The notes: a model not told the origin generated them from the sequence alone. A DNA stretch of 64,000 nucleotides from Dastarcus helophoroides (GCA_028583605.1 CM053328.1:8070527-8134526); one strand, 5' to 3'. Counted from the stretch's first letter, positions 21,870 through 32,930 are shown. Numbers and translations are program-made.

Positions 21870-22827
21870 AACATGCTATTGTTGAGGGAGAACAGAATCA
21901 TCTCGGACAGGTATTACGGTTTCAACAACGCTCAACTGAATCACCTGCTGGCATATGTTACTCATATTTGTAACTCAATTATGGAAAAACACAGTAAGGC
22001 TAGGATTGTGACATTGGATATTTCAAAGGTCTTTGACAGAGTCTGGTATCGATCTCTTCTCACCAAATTAACATCTTATGGTCTTCCTTCTGGACTCTGT
22101 TATTTGATATCCAGTGAGACTGACAGGTCGTCGTTGATGGTGCCTCATCCGAGACATTTGCGATTAATGCGGGGGTGCCTCAGAGGTCTGTCTTGTCTCC
22201 CACTCTACTTGTGCTACACATAAACGATTTCTGAGCTTCAACTCCCAATCCGATATAGAGCTACGCAGGTGACAGTAGCCTGGTGTCATCTTTTTTCTTC
22301 GACAAACTATCCGTCGCTGCTTCAGATCAGCTAAGGAACCAGCAAGTACAGATGATTAATCGGGATCTCGAAATTATTCCGGAATAAAGTAAGAGAAACC
22401 TGGTTGACTTCAATGCCCTAAAATCTTGGGCCGCGGTTTTCCCTAAGAAAACATCATGGGATAATGCAACAAATATACCCATGGGCAAAAAATCCTCCCG
22501 ATAGGATTTAGTCGTCTATTCTAGAAGTGAATGCAAGCACTAATTTCTCTTGGGATGATCATGTGAGCGCCATTACCAAGTCCGCCTCTCAGAAGTTAAG
22601 CTTTCTTTTTAGAGCTAAAAAGTACTTCACATCTCATTAGCTGCTCACTCTATAGAAAGCTCAAGTTAGGCCAACATTAGAATACTGCTCTTATGTTTGG
22701 AGTTTGGCTTGAAAGCACACTTTGGCTCTTCTGGAGTGAATTTAAAGAAGAGCGATTTGCCTAATTCATGACGAGAGTGACCGATTTTCTCGAAATACTA
22801 GAGCATAGGTGGATGGTTGGTAACTTA
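21870..22827 (+). pseudogene. Non-LTR retrotransposon RT fragment 1, left part
   Basis: It starts inside the reverse transcriptase at ENRIISDRYYGF and continues LLAYVTHICNS, ARIVTLDISKVFDRVW and SYAGDSS (degraded form of the YADD box). It then runs through the thumb with frame changes up to GWMVGN-like sequence at 22825. It is closely related to fragment 2 at 27320-29647. The fragment is 5' truncated and starts about 110 bp upstream of the lipase ATG. The remainder resumes at 30431 after the pogo insertion. It resembles the jockey/CR1 type of element, but the clade is uncertain. Confidence 0.8.
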
Positions 22828-22971
22828 GGGGAGACTGTTCTTCCTTGAGCATAGTGTTCCTTGGAATAAATGGCCGAAAATTTTAAATTTTGGCATCATA
22901 TCTCTTGAGCACTAACGCAACCCAGCCTGGAATTAGTGTTGAACCAAAACATACTCCGTTGACGTTGACTA

Positions 22972-25577
22972 CACAGGCCCACAAAAAAAAAAGTGGTGTG
23001 TGCTGGGTGTCGGACCCACATAGTCCGGCGTATTTTTTCCCGCTGAACACGAATCTGTAGTCTAAATTGGGGGTCAAACTGCTAAAAGTAGAGAAAAACC
23101 AAAAAAACCGATAAAAATCACGATCTCGTATTTTTTTCTGTTTGATATTATCATTCTTATAATTTTCGTCTTTTCCTGACCCTTTTTTCTTCAAATGACC
23201 TGTGAAGTGGATTTCTGCTACGTTTTGTTCCTTTTTCTTGAGTTTCTCTGTGTAGCATCCAACAGTAATCTGCAAACATATTTATTTCCCACTGTTCCTG
23301 AAACCGCCGTTCAAACTCTTTGAGATCTTGGTGAAATCTTTCTCCTTGCTCTTCACTGAAGTCTCCGTTATTCTCCGGGAATTGGTCAAGATGCGAATCA
23401 AGGAAGTGCATTTTCAAATTCATTAGGCAACCTGAATGCTGAAAATTTCTTATCATATTTGCCACAATGCTTTTGTAATCAGCATCCTTGGTATTGCCTA
23501 AAAATTTGGTACACACTTCCTTGAAACTTAACCACGATGCCTTTTCTTGGTCATCCATGACTGCAACAAACCCTTCATCTTTGAATAACTTTCGGATTTC
23601 CGGTCCATCGAAGATGCCTTCCCTTAGTTTAGCATCAGATTTTTTTTTAAACACAGTACGCAGGTACGTAAAACATTCACCATCTTTATCAAGAGCTTTG
23701 ACATACTGTTTAATTAAGCCAAGTTTTATATGAAGAGGAGGAATGAGAATTTTGGCTGGATCAACAAGCGGTTTCTTTATTATATTATGTGATCCAACCT
23801 TAAATGAAGATCGTAAAGGCCATTCTTTTTTTACGTAGTGATTTTTTCGATCCCTACTGTCAAACATACACAAATAGCATGGATATTTTGTGAATCCAGA
23901 TTGCTGTCCAAGGATCATGGACAAAATTTTTAAATCACCACATACTTGCCACTTATGTTCTTCGTACTTTATTTTCTTTAGGACAACTTCGAGGTTTGAA
24001 TACTCTTCTTTAAGTACAGTGGAGTGGGCTAAAGGTAGAGGAGCGAATTTGTTGGTGTTGTGGAGAAGGACTGCCTTAAGACTCTGTTGAGACGAATCAA
24101 TGAATAACCGCCAATTTTCTGGCTCATATAAATTTGGCTTAAATTCATCGATAAGTCCTTTTACATCAGCGCAATAGAGTAAATCTTCATTTTTTTCAAA
24201 ATATTTACGGAAGGCTTCTTCTCGATTCCGATAAAACGAAACTTTAGTACCTTTTGTCAATAGATTTCTCTTTTTCATATTCGAAGCCAATATTTCAGCC
24301 GCTTCTTTTGAGAGTTTAGCCTCTCTGAATAAATCATTCAGATGTTTTTGATCGTATTTTTCCGGCTTCCGATCTTCACCAATAGGTCTGTATTCTTCAT
24401 TGCTCGAAAACTCTTCTTCCTCAGATTCGCTAGAAATGTTTTCACTACTAGTATCAAACTCTTTATCAATAAAAGCTGAATTTTCAGGATCGACGTCGAC
24501 TTCCATTGTGTCTAATCCACTAGTCAGACTGTCTTGTGACGTGTCATCTTCTAAACCTTCTATGAAGTTTGCAACTGGTTGTTGAACACTTGACACAGAA
24601 GGATAAGAAATTTTATCCTTATGCATTCGGCCCACAGTGTTGACATTTGTTGTGCAAAAGTAACAATTACTTGCATCAAGTGGCTTTTTCCATATCGCTG
24701 GAGTTTTAAATTTAAGATTCGCCTTGACCTGGTGCTTTTCAAATCTATTGATCATATTATAACATGAGCCACAAACAAAATTGGGTATCCAATTTTTGAG
24801 ATCGAGGGAAACTTTCATATTGAAGCACTTTTCATACAAAGTCACGAAACGATCTGTTAGTTTCTTTGTATTTTTTATCCCTATGTACTTTGCACAAACG
24901 TAGCAAAAAGCATTGGGATTTCCAGTACATTTGTGATTGCCACGAGTACTAGAAGTTCCAGCAAAATTTTCAGTAGAAGAATCCATGAAAATAAATAAAC
25001 CCCGCACGCTAGAATACCTAGGCCTAAGTATGAGGGCTTTCCGACTTTGACAAGGACAATGTCAACTCGTCGTCGGACACACTACGGCATCATTCTCATA
25101 TTCTAGCGCTTCCCTGCAAAACAGCGCGCCTTCGCTGGCTTCGATACGCCGAAATGTTGACTAGCGAATCATTCTACACATCCCGATAAAGGGCAGTTGT
25201 CATCGTAGTCCAATCATTCCGGAGTAGCAGGTTTCTGCCGGTAAATGTACCGATTTAGTTAACCATTTCCTTATTTTTTGTCAAAAACAAAATATCATCT
25301 ATGTGACACTTAAATAAGACACAATAAGTAGTGAATTAACGTATTTGCACATTACGGTTGGATATTACAGAGAGAAACAAGTAGAAACTGCAAGATGATA
25401 ATATCATACAGAAAAAAATACGAGATCGTGATTTTTATCGGTTTTTTGGTTTTTCTCCACTTTTAGCAGTTTGACCCCCAATTTAAACTACAGATTCGTG
25501 TTCAGCGGAAAAAAATACGCCGGACTATGTGGGTCCGACACCCAGCACACACCACTTTTTTTTTTTGTGGGCCTGTG
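22972..25577 (-). mobile_element. DNA transposon copy 2, intact, CAC...GTG ends
   Basis: It is 2606 bp with 183-bp inverted ends at 22972-23154 and 25395-25577 and a perfect 3-bp duplication CTA (22969-22971, 25578-25580). Inverted relative to copy 1 and nearly identical to it along its length, so both moved recently. It sits inside the pogo element. Its transposase ORF is complete, making it the best candidate for an autonomous element in the window. Confidence 0.88.
23157..24986 (-). CDS. Intact transposase of copy 2 (609 codons)
   Basis: ATG is at 24986-24984; a GTG-initiated extension of 7 codons is ignored. An N-terminal Cys-rich domain with C-x2-C pairs (FCYVC, FVCGSC, CYFC) looks like a ZAD- or THAP-style DNA-binding module. 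An acidic Ser/Glu linker is followed by a catalytic-looking core. Candidate residues, numbered from the ATG, are Asp297 (LFIDSS), Asp351 (VCGDLK), C370-x2-C373...His383 (YPCYLC), and Glu546/Glu549 in SEEQGERFHQD. The order D-D-CxxC/H-E resembles RNase-H-fold transposases, but the superfamily is inferred, not shown. The C-terminus is strongly basic. The stop codon abuts the terminal repeat. No introns are needed. Confidence 0.85.
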   Translation of the reverse strand: MDSSTENFAGTSSTRGNHKCTGNPNAFCYVCAKYIGIKNTKKLTDRFVTLYEKCFNMKVSLDLKNWIPNFVCGSCYNMINRFEKHQVKANLKFKTPAIWKKPLDASNCYFCTTNVNTVGRMHKDKISYPSVSSVQQPVANFIEGLEDDTSQDSLTSGLDTMEVDVDPENSAFIDKEFDTSSENISSESEEEEFSSNEEYRPIGEDRKPEKYDQKHLNDLFREAKLSKEAAEILASNMKKRNLLTKGTKVSFYRNREEAFRKYFEKNEDLLYCADVKGLIDEFKPNLYEPENWRLFIDSSQQSLKAVLLHNTNKFAPLPLAHSTVLKEEYSNLEVVLKKIKYEEHKWQVCGDLKILSMILGQQSGFTKYPCYLCMFDSRDRKNHYVKKEWPLRSSFKVGSHNIIKKPLVDPAKILIPPLHIKLGLIKQYVKALDKDGECFTYLRTVFKKKSDAKLREGIFDGPEIRKLFKDEGFVAVMDDQEKASWLSFKEVCTKFLGNTKDADYKSIVANMIRNFQHSGCLMNLKMHFLDSHLDQFPENNGDFSEEQGERFHQDLKEFERRFQEQWEINMFADYCWMLHRETQEKGTKRSRNPLHRSFEEKRVRKRRKL

Positions 25578-25897
25578 CTATCGTTAGTTTTAGAACGAAG
25601 AATTTTTCCGGTGTCGAAACTAAATATTTCAAATTGGAGGTTGTGTCTAATAACTTTGAATATTGCTTGTTTAATTAAAAATTTTGTGCATAAGATTCTG
25701 GTTAGTAATTTGGTATATCAATTGTTTAAATTCACATGTACTATCGATAAATAAAGTCTGTTTAACCTAACCTACCCTAGAGTACCTTGAAACATATTGT
25801 GCCATTGTACCTGGAAACTGTTTCAAGGTATAAGAATATTTGAATTACAAACAATAATTGAAGAAAACCTAAAAAATTATTATTTTTCACAGATCAA
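25578..25897 (+). other. 5' region of the pogo element
   Basis: Non-coding sequence between transposon copy 2 and the pogo transposase start. ACCTTGAAACATATTGTG near 25793 and a second TTTCAAGGTA near 25823 resemble the CAAGGTAC words near the pogo right end (30198-30223) and may be subterminal transposase-binding repeats. Confidence 0.5.
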
Positions 25898-27315
25898 AAT
25901 GGCCTAGAAGTAAGCAACGAGAAACAAGGTCAGCTGCTGATGTTTTGCTTAAAAAAGCTGTAGAAGCAGTTACTTATGACAATGGTATTTCACTAAAAGA
26001 AGCATGTAAAGTTTACAAAAGTTCCTTAGCCACACTATCCAGGCACTTAAAACGATTTAGAGACTCAGGAGAAAAAACATTTACCTATTGTGCAGAGGAA
26101 TCAAGTTTGGCAAACTATGTAAAAACAGTGGCCAGAATGAAATACCTATGGTCTAGTAAAAATATCTTGGTGAGTTGGTCTACAATTTTGCAAAGACAAA
26201 TAGTAAAAACATTCCTCCTAGCTGGGAGGTATAGAGGATTGCGGGTGAAGAATGGATGCGTTGGTTTATGAAGCTGAAAACCATCTCGGTGAGAAATCCT
26301 GAAGCAACAAGTTTATCAAGATCATCTAGTTTCAACAAAAACAACATTGACAAATTTTTCAATAATCTTGAAGCTGGTTATAACCGTTTTGGTCCAATAC
26401 ATCCCAAAGAAATTTGAAATACTGATGAGACAGCATTCATTAATAACTGTCCAAAAACCTGCAAAAATTTTGGCACCCAAAGGAGAAAAACAAATCAGGA
26501 ATGTAACTTCCACAAAACGTGGTCAGCCTGTGACACTTATTGCAGCAGTGAATGCTCTAGGAAATCATATACCTTCCATGCTGATTTTTACGCGGGTACG
26601 TTTTAAAGAGGATCTCTGGAGCTCCTACTGGAACGGTTGGAGGTGCTAACCAATTTGGATGAAGCACTGAAGGTTTATTCCTAGTATTTTTGAAATACTT
26701 TGTATCACATGTCTAACCGTCAAAAAATGAGTCTGTGCTACTTATTCTCGATAACCATGAAACTCATTTGCCAGTAGAAGCTGTATAATATGCAAAACAA
26801 GTGGGTATTGTGTTGTTAACATTTCCGCCCTATACTTCACACAAGTTTCAGACGCTGGATATCTTTATTTATGGACCCCTGCAAACCTTCTATGATCAGT
26901 TTATTGATGCGTGGTTGAGAAATAATCCAGCTGAAACCTTTACAATTTATAATATTACTGAAGCTTTAGGACAAGCTTATCCTCGTGTGTTTACAACAAT
27001 AAATATTGTAAGTGGATTAAAAAAATCTAGAATTTACCTTTTTGATCGTGGGGTTTTTTCAAAGCAGGATTACCATGCTTCCTATGTTACCAACCGGCCT
27101 TATGAATTACTTCAGACTCCAACACACCTCAACTAGCAAGCAGACATGGTTTAACAATATGGTCATCTACTCCCGTGAAGAAGACAGCTTCACCTAATGT
27201 AACCAGTACTTCTTTCGTTTCCCGGAAATTGTTCTTTATATCCAAAGACTGCATCTAGGAGAAATGTAAAAAAGGAAGAAAATCTGGAGACAGCCGTATC
27301 GTAACCAACACGCCA
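25898..27315 (+). pseudogene. Broken pogo/Tigger transposase, N-terminal and catalytic part
   Basis: The start ATG is followed by an extra G (ATGGCCTAGAAG) that shifts the frame. The helix-turn-helix then reads AVEAVTYDNGISLKEACKVY. Stops and frame changes follow, but the catalytic motifs remain readable: TDETAF, LLILDNHETHLP, then LTFPPYTSHKFQTLDIFIYGP. WLRNNPAE follows and is typical of this group. The gene is interrupted after about 27315 by RT fragment 2, and its tail resumes near 29650. Confidence 0.82.
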
Positions 27316-27319
27316 GAAG

Positions 27320-29647
27320 TGCCAGAATTTTTCACCTTTACTCGATGAAAATAGCAATATTGCTACTACCTCCAAGGAAAAGGCTGACATGTTAACCTTA
27401 ATGTTTGCTGAAAATTTCAATCTTGATTCTCGAAACGCAGAACCTCCTATTCGTCCCAAGGTTGGCACATTGATGCGGCTGAAGTTGTTTTCAGACAACG
27501 CACAATCAGGAAGATTCTCTTTGAGCTGGCGACACCTCGAAAGCTTCTGACCTTGATGGTATTCCCGCTATTGTTCTTAAGAAGTGTGCCCCAGAGTTGA
27601 CTCCTGTCCTAAGCAAATTGTTCACACTCTCTTACAACAAATGTGTATTCCCTAACGTCTGGAAATCTGCTAGAGTGCAGCCTGTCCCTAAAAAGGGAAG
27701 AAGGAATCTGGCTAACCATCGCCCTATATCTTTGTTACCCGTTATATCTAAAGTGATGGAAAAGGTTATCAACATTGAGATTCTCAAATATCTGAAGAAA
27801 AATAGAATCATCTTCGACAGGCAATACGGTTTTAGACAACAACGTTCCACTGGCGATCTACTGGCATATGTTACCCATATCTGTAACTCAGCTATGGAAA
27901 ACCATGGTGAGGCTAGGATTGTAGCATTGGATATCTCAAAGGCTTTCGGCAGAGTCTGGCACCGATTTCTTGTCGCCAAATTAACATCTTATGGTTTTTC
28001 TCCTGGACTCTGTCATTTGATATCCAATTTTCTCGCTGACAGATCTCTTCAGGTCGTCGTCGATGGCATCTCATCCGAGACATTTGCGATTAACGCAGGG
28101 GTGCCTCAGGGGTCTGTTCTGTTTTCTACTCTATTTCTGTTACACATAAACGGTCTCTTAGCTTCAATTTCCAATCCTATATACAGCTAGGGAGATGATA
28201 GTAACCTTGTGTCATTTTTTTTCTCCGACAAACCATTATCTATCGCTGCTTCAGATCGACTAAGGGAACAGCAGATACAGACAATTAATCGGGATCTTGA
28301 GATTATTCTGGAATGGGGTAAGAACAATTTGGTCGACTTTAACGCTTCAAAAACTCAGGCCGCGGATTTCTCTAAGAAAACATCAAGGGATAATGCAACA
28401 AACATACTAATGGACCGTAAAATCTTCCCGATGGGATCTAATCTGTCTATCCTAGAAGTGGATGGTAGCACTAACTTCTCTTGGGACGATCATGTGCGCG
28501 CCATTGCCAAATTTGCTTCTCAGAAGTTAGGCTTTCTTTTTAGAGCTAATCAGCTATCAGCTATTAACACTACACAAAGCTCAAGTTAGGGCAACACTAG
28601 CCAATAGGTTTGTTCCAACCGAACATCAAACTAGTTTGCAACCGTCCGGCGCATGTGCATTCAAAATTTACCGTTCCAACCAAGTGCAAACTCCAACCCA
28701 ACTGGCAGTCCGGTGTTCCAACAGTGCTCTGACTAGTTCGTGAATTGATTTGTGATCAATCAGAACAGTCAGCAGCCGAGAGCTTGTACTGGCAGTTGGG
28801 AACATGCGCAATAAGTAATCGATAAGCGGTATCTAATTTCCCAGCTGTTATTTGTCAATACGATTGTCAAATGTTTTGATCTTGTCGGAGCAAATGTAAA
28901 TTGTGTTGTTAAGTTCTGAATTATATTTTTCATCCACTATATTTGCTCAAAAATAACAAAAATCAATTTCGTAGAGGGATTTATATGTGATGAAGATTTA
29001 TTTTCATCGCTTTCGATTGAGACAGAGGGCGAAGACCAGAGGTTTTCCGAGAAGTCCCAAAGTGCGTTCCAGCGTGTACAATCCCAAACCAGTCGGAGTA
29101 TAATACGGAATGCACGCATGCGTACGAACTAGTTCATGAATTAGTCGGAAACTAATCAGAAATGTTCGGTTGGAACAAACCTAATATTGTTCTCATGTCT
29201 GGAGTTCAGCCCCAAAACACACTTTAGCTCTCTTGGATTCAATTCAAAGAAGAGCGATTCGTCTAATTGATGACGAGAGTTTCATCGATTATTTCGAAAC
29301 ACTAGAACAGAGGCGTATGGTTGGTGACTTGTCTCTTTTCTACAAGTACTATCATGGAAGATGCTCGCAGGAACTAATAAAATTGATCTCACCAAGGGCA
29401 AGATTCTTGAGGCGTACTAGGCTCGAGCTTGACACAGTAAGGACTTCTGTCTACGGAGACTCTTTTTTCTATAGAACTTCCAACTTATGGAACTTGTTAC
29501 CGAAAGGAATTTTCCCCAAAAATTACAACCTATCCATGTTTAAGAAGGCGGTTCATTGCCATCTATCCTTGTTTCCGCATCCTACTCGCAGTGCTTTGAA
29601 AACATAATGAGGTTATCCCTTCCGAGTAGATTAAACTTTAAAAAAAC
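27320..29647 (+). pseudogene. Non-LTR retrotransposon RT fragment 2
   Basis: It begins between the endonuclease and RT domains (ENSNIATTSKEKADML). The RT core reads SARVQPVPKKG, NHRPISLLPVISKVMEK, YGFRQQRSTGDLL, VALDISKAF and GVPQGSVL. The catalytic YADD box is broken by a stop (YS-stop-GDDS near 28188). It continues through the thumb to 28600, where a 577-bp MITE interrupts it. It resumes at 29186 and ends with a conserved C-terminal region closing at 29607. A short A-run near 29640 may be the 3' tail. It inserted in the pogo element in the same orientation. Confidence 0.82.
28606..29182. mobile_element. 577-bp MITE with AGGTTTGTTCCAACCGAAC ends
   Basis: It begins AGGTTTGTTCCAACCGAAC and ends TTCGGTTGGAACAAACCT, flanked by AAT on both sides. 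Inner segments AACTAGTTTGCAA and TGAATTAGTCGGAAACTAATC suggest further inverted structure. It is non-coding. It interrupts RT fragment 2; the flanks CAACACTAG and ATTGTTCTCATG match the uninterrupted fragment 1 near 22673. The superfamily is uncertain (the 3-bp duplication would fit PIF/Harbinger). Confidence 0.82.
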
Positions 29648-30125
29648 GGAGAGAAAAGCGGATATCGGATTCAAAGAAAAACGCTAAACAGGAATCCAAA
29701 ATCAGAAAAGTCAAGAAGAATATTTTTGAAAGTGATACCGATGATAAATCAGTTAATTTGGTGTTAAATGATGACAGCGAGTCAGAAATTTATTCTAAAG
29801 ACATCATCAATATTCAAGAGGAAATTGATATTTCATTAGGTCATTACGAGGCTGGCGACTATGTTCTGGTTCAGTTTTCTAATTAAAGAGGATTGACTGC
29901 CTGCTACATTGGAAAAATTATACCAAAAGATTTACTTGACGGTGAAGTAGTAACAAATTTGTTGGGAGTCTGAGCAAATATTTGATGTTAATGACAATAT
30001 TGTGATGAAATTTTCTCAACCAATGCTAATGAACGGGTCCGATAGAGTTGCAAGCCAGCTATGGTTCCAGGTTGATTTTAAAAATTACAATATAAAATGA
30101 AATGTCCAATTTTACTGTATACTGT
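29648..30125 (+). pseudogene. pogo transposase C-terminal tail
   Basis: It is a basic then acidic tail followed by GDYVLVQFS, ACYIGKI, DGEVVTNLLGV and, after a frame change, QLWFQVDF. This is the typical end of insect pogo/Tigger proteins. Stops show it is dead. It is separated from its body by RT fragment 2. Confidence 0.72.
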
Positions 30126-30430
30126 TATTTTTTTAATAAATATTTATCTAACAATGAGTATATTAAATCTTAACAAATGACCAGAAAACTCATGTCTCAA
30201 GGTACACGCCTGCCTGTTTCAAGGTACGGGATTTGATTGTACCATGGAACATTAAAATACAGAAGATGAAATATTTTTTTGTTATCTATTTTCAAAATTT
30301 TCATATCTATTTAGGTGTATACGTCAAGGTAATGATATACCAGACAAGATAAAAATATTGATTTAATAGAAAATAATGTTCAAGTAGTGAGAACTGCAAA
30401 TATTAAACCAAGGTACAATAGTCTCCCCTA

Positions 30431-30512
30431 TCTCTTTTCCACAGGTACTTTCATGATAGATACTTGCAGGAACTAATAGGAATGATCCCTCCAAAATTTC
30501 GAAATAAATTTT
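30431..30512 (+). pseudogene. Non-LTR RT fragment 1, right part
   Basis: TCTCTTTTCCACAGGTACTT, CATGATAGATACTTGCAGG and AATAGGAATGATCCCTCC match RT fragment 2 at 29333-29395 and continue fragment 1 across the pogo element. Confidence 0.78.
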
Positions 30513-30667
30513 TTTCATAGAAAACTCGAAACTAATCTTTTATCAACATTTTGACTTAAGGATTCGAATTTCAGAAAAAGTAATAATTTCAAATATAAAA
30601 GCCCAAATTTTTGAGTTTAAGTGAGAATTTTTAAACTTATTACATAATTAACAGGATATATTTTTTC

Positions 30668-30815
30668 CGGGATTGAACCGTGTCAAAGAATTACTAAAAG
30701 TGTTCGACGTTTCGCCCACCATCGGAGAAGGCTTCTTCAGGAACAAAGAATAGAAAATAAATGAAAAGAGAAATATAAAGGAATATGCAAAAATAAAAAA
30801 ATGAAAAGGCCAATT
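30668..30815 (-). repeat. Dispersed repeat U, copy 2
   Basis: It carries CCGGGATTGAACC, TGTCAAAGAATTACTAAAAG, GACGTTTCGCCCACC and AAGGCTTCTTCAGGAAC. On the minus strand the core reads CTGAAGA, a GCC...GGC hairpin and GAAACG. It is related to 13580-13705. Confidence 0.68.
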
Positions 30816-30835
30816 TCAAAACATCAGAGCACGGT

Positions 30836-30966
30836 AACTCAGTATGTCCGCGATACCAGAGACCAAACTCTTCTGAATTGAAAATTGGTACAAAGGATAA
30901 GAAAGTTTAGACAGAAAAGCACGGTAACTTAGTATGTCCACCATACCAGAGGCGAAACTCTTTTTT
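30836..30966. repeat. 82-bp direct duplication
   Basis: AGCACGGTAACTCAGTATG...CCATACCAGAG-type sequence at about 30836-30880 is repeated at about 30918-30962 (GCACGGTAACTTAGTATG), followed each time by AAACTCTT. It adjoins repeat U and may be part of the same element. Confidence 0.6.
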
Positions 30967-31372
30967 GAATGATTCCAGGCAAACTGTATAATACAAAAAC
31001 GTTAATGCAAATTATGATAAAATGAAAAAAAGAGAAGGTTTTTGCACTTTTAGAAAAAAATCACAGATTTCGCAATCCTTGCAACCAACGGAGACATTGG
31101 AAATGATAACACCAAATAGAAACATAATTACCACTTTATTTAACATACAAGGTTATACAGGATATTTACAAATTTCAAAGACAACGCTTGGCAGTTGATT
31201 CGGAATAATAAATAAATACGAATTATGAAAAAAAAATAATAAAAAATGTTTACTTTTCGAATTGCAGACTTTCAAAGTTGTTATAAAAAATAATTTAATT
31301 AATAATTTCATAACCTCTTTACCGATCGTGTTAAAATATGAAACCTTTATTTATTTAGATTAAAGGCTAGAA

Positions 31373-31428
31373 TCTTAGTGACGTCGACCCTTGTGTTATC
31401 CGACACCCCTTGAAATTCGCCACTACAA
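31373..31428 (-). pseudogene. Possible relic of a second lipase exon
   Basis: On the minus strand, AATTTCAAGGGGTGTCGG is followed by codons for DNTRVDVTKI. This parallels the start of lipase exon 2 (acceptor AATTTCAGG, then QNDTGVDITRM). Resemblance is limited to about 45 bases and nothing further of a lipase follows. It could be chance or a leftover of a duplicated exon. Confidence 0.35.
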
Positions 31429-31439
31429 TTATCTATGTA

Positions 31440-32930
31440 TCTTCGAAGTAGTAAATAATAATAATTACATAAAATATGTATTGATTTACAACAATACGTA
31501 TTACGTTTAGTTTTTATTTTTTTTATAACTGATTAAAATGTCGTTAAGGCTGACTGTGTTGAAAGTGTTTGCAGATGTGTCTTACACCACATGAATTTTA
31601 TGGCCCTTCACAGTTTGTTTGAACCCCCTGGTTGGATAAGTAGTACATTTCAGAAATTTGTCATTCCCACAAGTGGTTCTTAGATATTCTGTCATCCCTA
31701 TTTTTTCCAAGTTTAAGAATCATTTTATTGATACTGAATGTGCCTTCTTTTCTTTTTAAAAGGCAACGTTACAATGAATAGACCACAGGTTGCTCGTAAG
31801 TAGTAATTGTCTTGAGAGTGTTATTCCCGGCATTTTCTTCTTGGAATAAAAGTATTTTGTTTTCAGTTTCCTCTTGATCCTAAAATTTATTGCCCCGGTC
31901 ATGTAATTGTTCTTCCTGACAAGAATTTATAATCTTTGAATTGCATGTCATATTTTTGTTTCTTTGAATGGACTTTTAAATGACCAGCTGCATTCAACCC
32001 AATTTGGTTTCTTGAAAATGAAGTTATTTTTTTCTGATTTCAATGGAATTTCTAATTACTCCCAAAATAAACTTGTTTCAGTTAATAAATCTATTTAGAT
32101 TATTTCGCATTGAAATCAGGATCATCTAAAAAAAACATTAGAGGGCAGTTGAATGGCAAATTTATCAATCTCAAAAATTGAGGTTGGTTCTGTGATTTTG
32201 TTTATCATATTTCAGATCACACGTGAATTCGTTTAGATGTGATTTGATTCATATGGTACATTACTTCAAACTCTTTTAAAGAAAATTACAATTTTTTAAC
32301 TAATGCTGAAGTAATGATGTTCGCTTGACACCCTGGATTTAACAACGCTGGACATTGTTTAAAGTTACTGCACCTATTTCTAATTAAAACTAGAGCTGTA
32401 CTGGTTGTACTGATTGCCATTTTCACTTTGCATGATCGTTTAATTTTTTCGCTTTTATGGGAATAATAAATAAAAGTAATTCCCTTTTTTGCCGAAAGCT
32501 CTAAAACCTTTATTACAGTTAATTAGTTGTCTTAGACCGGGTTGTGTGGTTCTCGTACATTAAAAAATGTTTAGGATGATTGTGACCCGTTCTTCTATTT
32601 TAAAGCGGTCTTGCAGCAACTCTATTGCATAATTAATTAATAATAATAATTACCTGATAATGACAATGATTCAATAACGTAACTTGAATCTCCTTCCACA
32701 GAATCGCAAAGATAATGAAATTTCTTAATATCAAAAATACGCTTGTCGTAATGAACTGACCACTTAAATGAATCTAAAAACGAAAATCGGAAGCGATGAG
32801 GGTTTTAAATTAGCAACAGATATGGTATTTAATTATCTCGAGCCGTTTAATAATGACAGAGTGAATCTGATTGAATTAGTAAATTTCAATTTATGTCAGT
32901 TAAAATTTTATCGGGTGTTCAAATGAAAAA
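31440..32930. other. Unassigned region, no gene recognised
   Basis: Mixed-composition sequence without long ORFs. On the minus strand, short readable pieces such as CTTYPTRGFKQTVKGHK (near 31610-31660) and NNTLKTITTYEQPVV (near 31790-31840) may be remains of an old transposon protein. I could not identify the family. Confidence 0.4.

Larger units (their letters stand above)
22828..30428 (+). mobile_element. pogo/Tigger-type DNA transposon, split by other insertions
   Basis: The ends GGGGAGACTGTTC ... and ... AGTCTCCCC are inverted repeats with TA on each side. Removing it rejoins the RT sequence GGTTGGTAACT with TCTCTTTTCCACAGG, matching fragment 2 (GGTTGGTGACTTGTCTC). It contains a broken transposase and two later insertions: transposon copy 2 (22972-25577) and RT fragment 2 (about 27320-29647). 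Without these the element would be about 2.7 kb. Its terminal repeats extend to ACCTTGG-like sequence. Confidence 0.85.

Noticed and set aside
26180..26513. Minus-strand frames opposite the pogo transposase
   Set aside because: They are shadows of the transposase on the other strand.
28937..29119. 60-codon minus-strand frame inside the 577-bp MITE
   Set aside because: It lies wholly in a non-coding MITE and shows no conserved motif.
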